Virus record (IMG/VR): IMGVR_UViG_3300042429_000905
Location: 1 to 52,233 of that record
From: a virus
Length of the DNA: 52,233 nt
Direction: 5' to 3' (one strand)
The notes below the pieces were generated by a model, which did not search any database, was not told the DNA's origin, and saw only the letters and a program-made list of their open reading frames with translations. The translations under genes were made by a program, and so were the position numbers. Shown here one piece after another: positions 48,802 to 52,233 of the stretch; positions within the stretch are counted from its first letter, which is position 1; each line of letters starts with the position of its first letter.

Positions 48802-48953
48802 GCCTCCTTACCGACCTGCTGTTGAATCTGCGCTGCCTCTGCCGGGGGACCGCCAGTTTGGAGGTGCGTGTCGCCGCCCTTGAAGCGTCGAGCCAACTGC
48901 TTTACAATGGTGTCGGTATAACCTACAACGGCACCCCAATCCAATACAACTAA
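48798..48953 (+). CDS. Small coiled-coil protein, fibre-associated (51 aa)
   Basis: Starts MSLLTDLLLNLRCLCRGTAS and carries LEVRVAALEAS and a C-terminal YNGVGITYNGTPIQYN. It is the paralogue of the 54-residue protein at 50089, which has the same MSLLTDxL start and LExRLxxLE coil. Each stands just before a fibre-like gene (gaps of 4 bases here and 4 bases there), so they probably act with the fibres, for example as trimerisation or chaperone parts. Coupled upstream by ATGA. Confidence 0.65.
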   Translation: MSLLTDLLLNLRCLCRGTASLEVRVAALEASSQLLYNGVGITYNGTPIQYN

Positions 48954-48957
48954 TTTT

Positions 48958-50073
48958 ATGCCAATCGACATCGGAGACATCCCAACCGGAACGCCACCAA
49001 CGACTGGCGAGAAGCTACAAATCCGCACCGCCATCGGCCTAGGCCAAACGGACGCGCCGACGTTCCTGGCGCAAACCCTGACCGGAGCTTTGACTGCTTC
49101 AGAAACAGGGGCGTCAAAAAACCCGGCGGTGGCTTTTCCAGTTTCTGGATCTTATGCTGTCGGTGTCTGGAGTCCGGCTCAATATACTATTCAGCTTGCA
49201 ATGGCCCCGGCTGGCACATTAACTAATACTACCGCCTACACTGGGTTGCAGTATGAAATGACTGCGGGAACACTAAGCTGGGGGGTTAGCTCACAAACCA
49301 TTAAGCTCGCCCGAGACGCAGACGGAATCCTAGCCCAGCGGAACGGGACAGCAGCGCAGGCGTTTCGGGTTTATAACACATTCCCCGGAACGACCGCAAA
49401 CGAGTGGTTTGAGATTGATTGGAAGACGACAGCAAACACCGTGCGGCTCTTTACCAACCAAGGCGGGACAGGTGGAGCAAGGGCCATGGACATTTCAGCC
49501 GGGGCGACTTTGTTCTTGGGTGCTGGGTCAAGTTCACCAATCCGAATGTATTCCGGTGGAGTTGAGCGTTGGCAGATTTCTGCTAATGGGCATTTGATGA
49601 GCGCGGGAGTGACAGACAACCTCTACGACATCGGCGCGAGTGGGGCGAATAGGCCGAGGGATGTTTATGCTGGCGGCAATGGTATTTTTGGGGGGGTAGT
49701 CTCAGCGGCATTTGGATTTAGAGCGCCAAGTAGTTCGCAAATTATTGCATCTTCAGATGGTATTTGGAGGCTTACAAATTCTAGTGTAAATGACTTTAAT
49801 CGCCTGCAATTTGGCAGCACCACAGACGCATTCCCCGCAATCGCCCGTGATGGCGCAGGCATTAAATTCACCGGAGCCGCAGCAGGCTCAACGTCTTGGA
49901 TCAAGGTGCCTCCGGTTGCCGTTGCCTCGCTTCCCTCCGCTGCAACTGCTGGCGTGGGTGCGAGGGCATTCGTCAATAACGCACTTAATCCGGTATTTGG
50001 AAATGCGGTTGTAGGTTCCGGGCTGTCCACAGTTCCGGTCTACAGCGACGGAACTAATTGGAACGTCGGCTAA
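48958..50073 (+). CDS. Tail fibre-like protein 1 (371 aa)
   Basis: A 371-residue beta-rich, Gly/Thr/Ala-rich protein starting MPIDIGDIPTGTPP, with ATGLGQTDAPTFL-like start of the shaft, short repeats (TTANTVRLFTNQGGTGG) and a C-terminal end NAVVGSGLSTVPVYSDGTNW. The end PVYSDGTNW is a common close of phage fibre tip proteins. It shares exact 47-bp and 37-bp DNA repeats with the second fibre gene. Likely receptor-binding structure. Confidence 0.7.
   Translation: MPIDIGDIPTGTPPTTGEKLQIRTAIGLGQTDAPTFLAQTLTGALTASETGASKNPAVAFPVSGSYAVGVWSPAQYTIQLAMAPAGTLTNTTAYTGLQYEMTAGTLSWGVSSQTIKLARDADGILAQRNGTAAQAFRVYNTFPGTTANEWFEIDWKTTANTVRLFTNQGGTGGARAMDISAGATLFLGAGSSSPIRMYSGGVERWQISANGHLMSAGVTDNLYDIGASGANRPRDVYAGGNGIFGGVVSAAFGFRAPSSSQIIASSDGIWRLTNSSVNDFNRLQFGSTTDAFPAIARDGAGIKFTGAAAGSTSWIKVPPVAVASLPSAATAGVGARAFVNNALNPVFGNAVVGSGLSTVPVYSDGTNWNVG
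49021..49067 (+). repeat. 47-bp direct repeat shared by fibre genes (copy 1)
   Basis: Identical to 50321-50367. Encodes IRTAIGLGQTDAPTF near the N-terminus of both fibre proteins. A 1300-bp spacing allows recombination or shuffling between the fibre genes. Confidence 0.95.
49323..49359 (+). repeat. 37-bp direct repeat shared by fibre genes (copy 1)
   Basis: Identical to 50713-50749. Encodes GILAQRNGTAAQ in both fibre proteins, a second near-identical island within otherwise diverged sequence. Confidence 0.95.
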
Positions 50074-50088
50074 TTATTCTACACACCC

Positions 50089-50253
50089 ATGAGCCTCCTC
50101 ACCGACATCCTTGACCAGATGTGCTGCCTCGACAGCAAGCTGGACGCGCTGGAGGCGCGGCTTGACATCCTCGAAGATGTCTCTACGTACATCCAGTCAG
50201 ACGGTACCAACTACTTCCAGCCCGACGGTTCATCCCTTTACCTGATCCCATAA
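50089..50253 (+). CDS. Small coiled-coil protein, fibre-associated (54 aa)
   Basis: MSLLTDILDQMCCLDSKLDA, then LEARLDILEDV and a polar tail with SDGTNYFQPDGSSLYLIP. Paralogue of the protein at 48798, with the same position before a fibre gene. Coiled coil likely. No Shine-Dalgarno. Its stop and the next start are 4 bases apart. Confidence 0.7.
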   Translation: MSLLTDILDQMCCLDSKLDALEARLDILEDVSTYIQSDGTNYFQPDGSSLYLIP

Positions 50254-50257
50254 TTTT

Positions 50258-51169
50258 ATGCCTGACTACACCGTAAAAGCCGATGTTGATTCGATGCTCC
50301 GTGCCGACAACGACGCAGGAATCCGCACCGCCATCGGCCTAGGCCAAACGGACGCGCCGACGTTCCTAGCGGCATCCCTGACCGGCCAATCGCTGACCGG
50401 GACGCAAGCGACGAGTCTGGTTGATCTGGCGACTACTTGGTTAAGCACGACCGGGACGCCTACTGCCATCAAGATGAACGTCATAGACACGGCAAATGTA
50501 CCTACTGCGTCTCTGCTGATGGACTTGCAGGTGGGTGGGGTGAGTAAGTTCAGCGTTCGTAAAGATGGGCTTGTTGCATTAACTTCTATCAATTTAGGTG
50601 GAGGCGCATACGGAGGAGACGCAAACTGGTTTTCGGTCGCTGGACTCAATTTATCAAGTTCTTCTTATCTAAGTTTTGGGGCTGCTGATATTCGCGTATA
50701 CCGAGACGCCGCCGGAATCCTAGCCCAGCGGAACGGGACAGCAGCGCAGACGTTCCGGGTTTATGATTCCTACGACACAGCAGGAACCAATTACGAGCGA
50801 GCGACGTTTGGATTCCCAACAGGCACCAACACGCTTCGGATCGGGACGGAGCAGGCCGGGACTGGAGCTTCGCAGCCGATTGATTTTGTGACTGGCGGGG
50901 TGGTGCGGATGACAATTCAATCAGGTGGCAATATTTCAATTCCTAATGGTCTTTTTGTAACTGGAAACATTGCTGTTGGCTATCTTTTAAAATTAACAGC
51001 ATTGACTGTGGCTACGTTGCCAGCAGCAGCATCAAATGCATTTCCATCATTGGTTGGAGTTAGTGACGCAACTATGACCGCCGCACTTGGTAAAGGGACC
51101 ACGGTTGTCGGAGGTGGCGCAAATAAGGTAATCGTCATGAGCGACGGAACCAACTGGGTTATCCTCTAA
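50258..51169 (+). CDS. Tail fibre-like protein 2 (303 aa)
   Basis: Starts MPDYTVKADVDSMLRADNDAG, carries the shared IRTAIGLGQTDAPTF and GILAQRNGTAAQ segments and ends KGTTVVGGGANKVIVMSDGTNW. It is a diverged paralogue of fibre 1, with the same domain order but different middle. Tail fibre or receptor-binding function is inferred from composition and paralogy. Confidence 0.7.
   Translation: MPDYTVKADVDSMLRADNDAGIRTAIGLGQTDAPTFLAASLTGQSLTGTQATSLVDLATTWLSTTGTPTAIKMNVIDTANVPTASLLMDLQVGGVSKFSVRKDGLVALTSINLGGGAYGGDANWFSVAGLNLSSSSYLSFGAADIRVYRDAAGILAQRNGTAAQTFRVYDSYDTAGTNYERATFGFPTGTNTLRIGTEQAGTGASQPIDFVTGGVVRMTIQSGGNISIPNGLFVTGNIAVGYLLKLTALTVATLPAAASNAFPSLVGVSDATMTAALGKGTTVVGGGANKVIVMSDGTNWVIL
50321..50367 (+). 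repeat. 47-bp direct repeat shared by fibre genes (copy 2)
   Basis: Identical to 49021-49067, at the corresponding place in the second fibre gene. Confidence 0.95.
50713..50749 (+). repeat. 37-bp direct repeat shared by fibre genes (copy 2)
   Basis: Identical to 49323-49359, at the corresponding place in the second fibre gene. Confidence 0.95.
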
Positions 51170-51193
51170 GTCGCTAAATAACAATCCCCACAC

Positions 51194-51382
51194 ATGACCC
51201 CAACCTACAAACAAAACCTAGTCACCAGTCGCAACGCCAACCTCGCCGAGCAGCATGATCTGCGGGAGCGGCTTAAGCAGTTGGAATCCGAAGAGACGCA
51301 GCTCAAAGGAGCAATCGCCATCCTGACTCAGATCGATCAAGCCGAAGCCGACAAGGCCAAGGCTGAACAACCCACTACCTAA
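51194..51382 (+). CDS. Small coiled-coil protein (62 aa)
   Basis: Starts MTPTYKQNLVTSRNANLAEQ, followed by a heptad-rich helix LRERLKQLESEETQLKGAIA and AEADKAKAEQPTT. A small coiled-coil protein, 24 bases after the second fibre gene. Probably a tail or fibre accessory. No family recognised. Confidence 0.65.
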   Translation: MTPTYKQNLVTSRNANLAEQHDLRERLKQLESEETQLKGAIAILTQIDQAEADKAKAEQPTT

Positions 51383-51388
51383 TAACAT

Positions 51389-51730
51389 ATGGCCACTATT
51401 ACCATCCCACTCGATACTCCGGCAGAACGTCCTGAAGTTCCGTCGAAAGTTTACAACGAAATCTACATCATGGACCTTGCCATCAGTGCGCGTTCCATGG
51501 GCGAACAAGATTCAATTTATGTTGAGTATGTCCCATTTGACCAAGCTACCGGCGACCGGCTTTTGTCTGATCGGCGGGAAGTGAGGCTTCCGTTTTGGGA
51601 GGCTGTGAATTTGATTCCTTCCGCTGCCGAAGCCTTTGCTGCCGTCGCGCTCTGCCTGCCGGACCTCATCGCCTATCAGGCGGAGAAGAATAAGCCGGTG
51701 GTTCCTGAGCCGGTGGTTCCTGCTGAGTAA
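51389..51730 (+). CDS. Hypothetical protein (113 aa)
   Basis: Starts MATITIPLDTPAERPEVPSK, beta-rich with SIYVEYVPFDQATGDRLL and a helical end, closing with a doubled PVVPEPVVPAE. Likely a small virion or fibre accessory. It follows the small coiled-coil gene with a 6-base gap and is followed by a terminator. Function unknown. Confidence 0.65.
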   Translation: MATITIPLDTPAERPEVPSKVYNEIYIMDLAISARSMGEQDSIYVEYVPFDQATGDRLLSDRREVRLPFWEAVNLIPSAAEAFAAVALCLPDLIAYQAEKNKPVVPEPVVPAE

Positions 51731-51738
51731 ACTAACGA

Positions 51739-51771
51739 GTGCCGCTGGAAACCCCAGCGGCACTTTTTCTT
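51739..51771 (+). terminator. Rho-independent terminator
   Basis: Perfect 10-bp stem GTGCCGCTGG (51739-51748) with CCAGCGGCAC (51754-51763), 5-base loop, then TTTTTCTT. Ends the fibre operon. Confidence 0.92.
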
Positions 51772-51875
51772 GATACGCCGCAGGAGCAGGAAACAAAAAC
51801 CTAAATATTCCCTTTTTATTTTCCTGAAACGACGTACATTCCGTCAGATCATACAACCCTCCACACCTTACTACC

Positions 51876-52233
51876 ATGCCCCGCACTCTTTTGCCCCTCG
51901 ACGCTGATCCCAGCCAAGCCTACCTGAAAATCCACTCCGACGAGTTCGTCAACGAGACGTTTATCGTCCCGCTGTCCAGCGTGTCCATGGACATCGATAG
52001 CGGCGACCTCGCCTCCACGGACGACACCTACCAAGGTGCCGTGATCACTGGCTTCTCCGCCGGTGCCACCATCGCCCAATGGGAGTCTGTCTATCTCAGT
52101 GCTGCTGGGACTTGGCTCCTCGCTGACGCCGATGGCTCCGGCACCTTCCCTTCACGCGGCATCGCCGTCGCTGCTGGCAGTGTTGCCTTGGGTGAACTGG
52201 TCGTTCTCCGCGAAGGCAAAGCCCGCAACGACG
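51876..52233 (+). CDS. Putative head-decoration or structural protein, cut by the window end
   Basis: The first 119 codons are present. The product starts MPRTLLPLDADPSQAYLKIH, then VITGFSAGATIAQWESVYLS, WLLADADGSGTFPSRGIAVA and ELVVLREGKARND. The pattern resembles phage proteins of the DUF2190 or decoration type, which follow with a Trp-rich segment and a beta-sandwich, so most of the gene is missing. It has an own promoter region after a terminator. If the last base joined the window start, the frame would run into LPVAV repeats, but this would truncate the domain. Confidence 0.6.
   Translation, partial: MPRTLLPLDADPSQAYLKIHSDEFVNETFIVPLSSVSMDIDSGDLASTDDTYQGAVITGFSAGATIAQWESVYLSAAGTWLLADADGSGTFPSRGIAVAAGSVALGELVVLREGKARND

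Noticed and set aside
1-52233. The window as a closed circular phage genome
   Set aside because: No terminase large subunit was seen and the last gene stops in the middle of a domain. The in-frame join through the repeat is possible but weak evidence.

Overview
The window is about 52 kb of a double-stranded DNA tailed bacteriophage, most likely podovirus-like. It holds a large-phage style replication set (primase-helicase, DUF2800 nuclease, DUF2815 single-strand binding protein, family A DNA polymerase, VRR-NUC nuclease, SNF2-type helicase). It also holds a virion set (portal, scaffold, capsid, adaptor- and nozzle-like proteins, three successive putative ejection proteins, fibres) and a lysis cassette. 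No tape measure, sheath or tube genes were seen, and the ejection proteins grow in size up to 3823 residues, which fits a short-tailed phage. No terminase large subunit was found, so I think the genome is not complete here. The DNA is GC-rich apart from the left arm and the presumed origin. Most start codons that do not overlap an upstream gene lack a Shine-Dalgarno sequence. This suggests a host with SD-independent initiation (for example Bacteroidota, Planctomycetota or Verrucomicrobiota), but I cannot name the host.

Layout: 1-142 is a 15-bp tandem repeat. 155-1525 is a small AT-richer leftward island with two paralogous promoters and a strong terminator. 1660-2276 is a rightward regulator pair. 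2684-5641 is a leftward operon of small accessory genes, almost all joined by ATGA stop/start overlaps, with one gene in the opposite direction. 5642-6342 is a noncoding AT-rich region between divergent promoters, with repeats, and is the best candidate for an origin. 6343-18916 is the rightward replication block, closed by two terminators. 19125-38814 is the rightward virion block, ending in the giant ejection/polyvalent gene. 38771-44393 is a leftward block (small protein, scaffold, small protein, portal, Erv/Alr-like protein, GIY-YIG endonuclease). 44594-52233 is rightward again: capsid, lysis cassette, duplicated fibre modules and a last gene cut by the window edge.

The most striking feature is in the DNA polymerase. 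An intein of about 316 residues sits just before the catalytic motif C region. A complete, independently started HNH endonuclease of 239 residues is encoded inside that intein in the +1 reading frame. The in-frame intein core contains no recognisable endonuclease of its own, so this looks like a homing element built by overprinting. The second point of interest is the 3823-residue protein. It strings together a kinase-like module, a HExxH protease, three ADP-ribosyltransferase-like modules, a 19-residue solenoid array and repeated DIRFSLAPA linkers.
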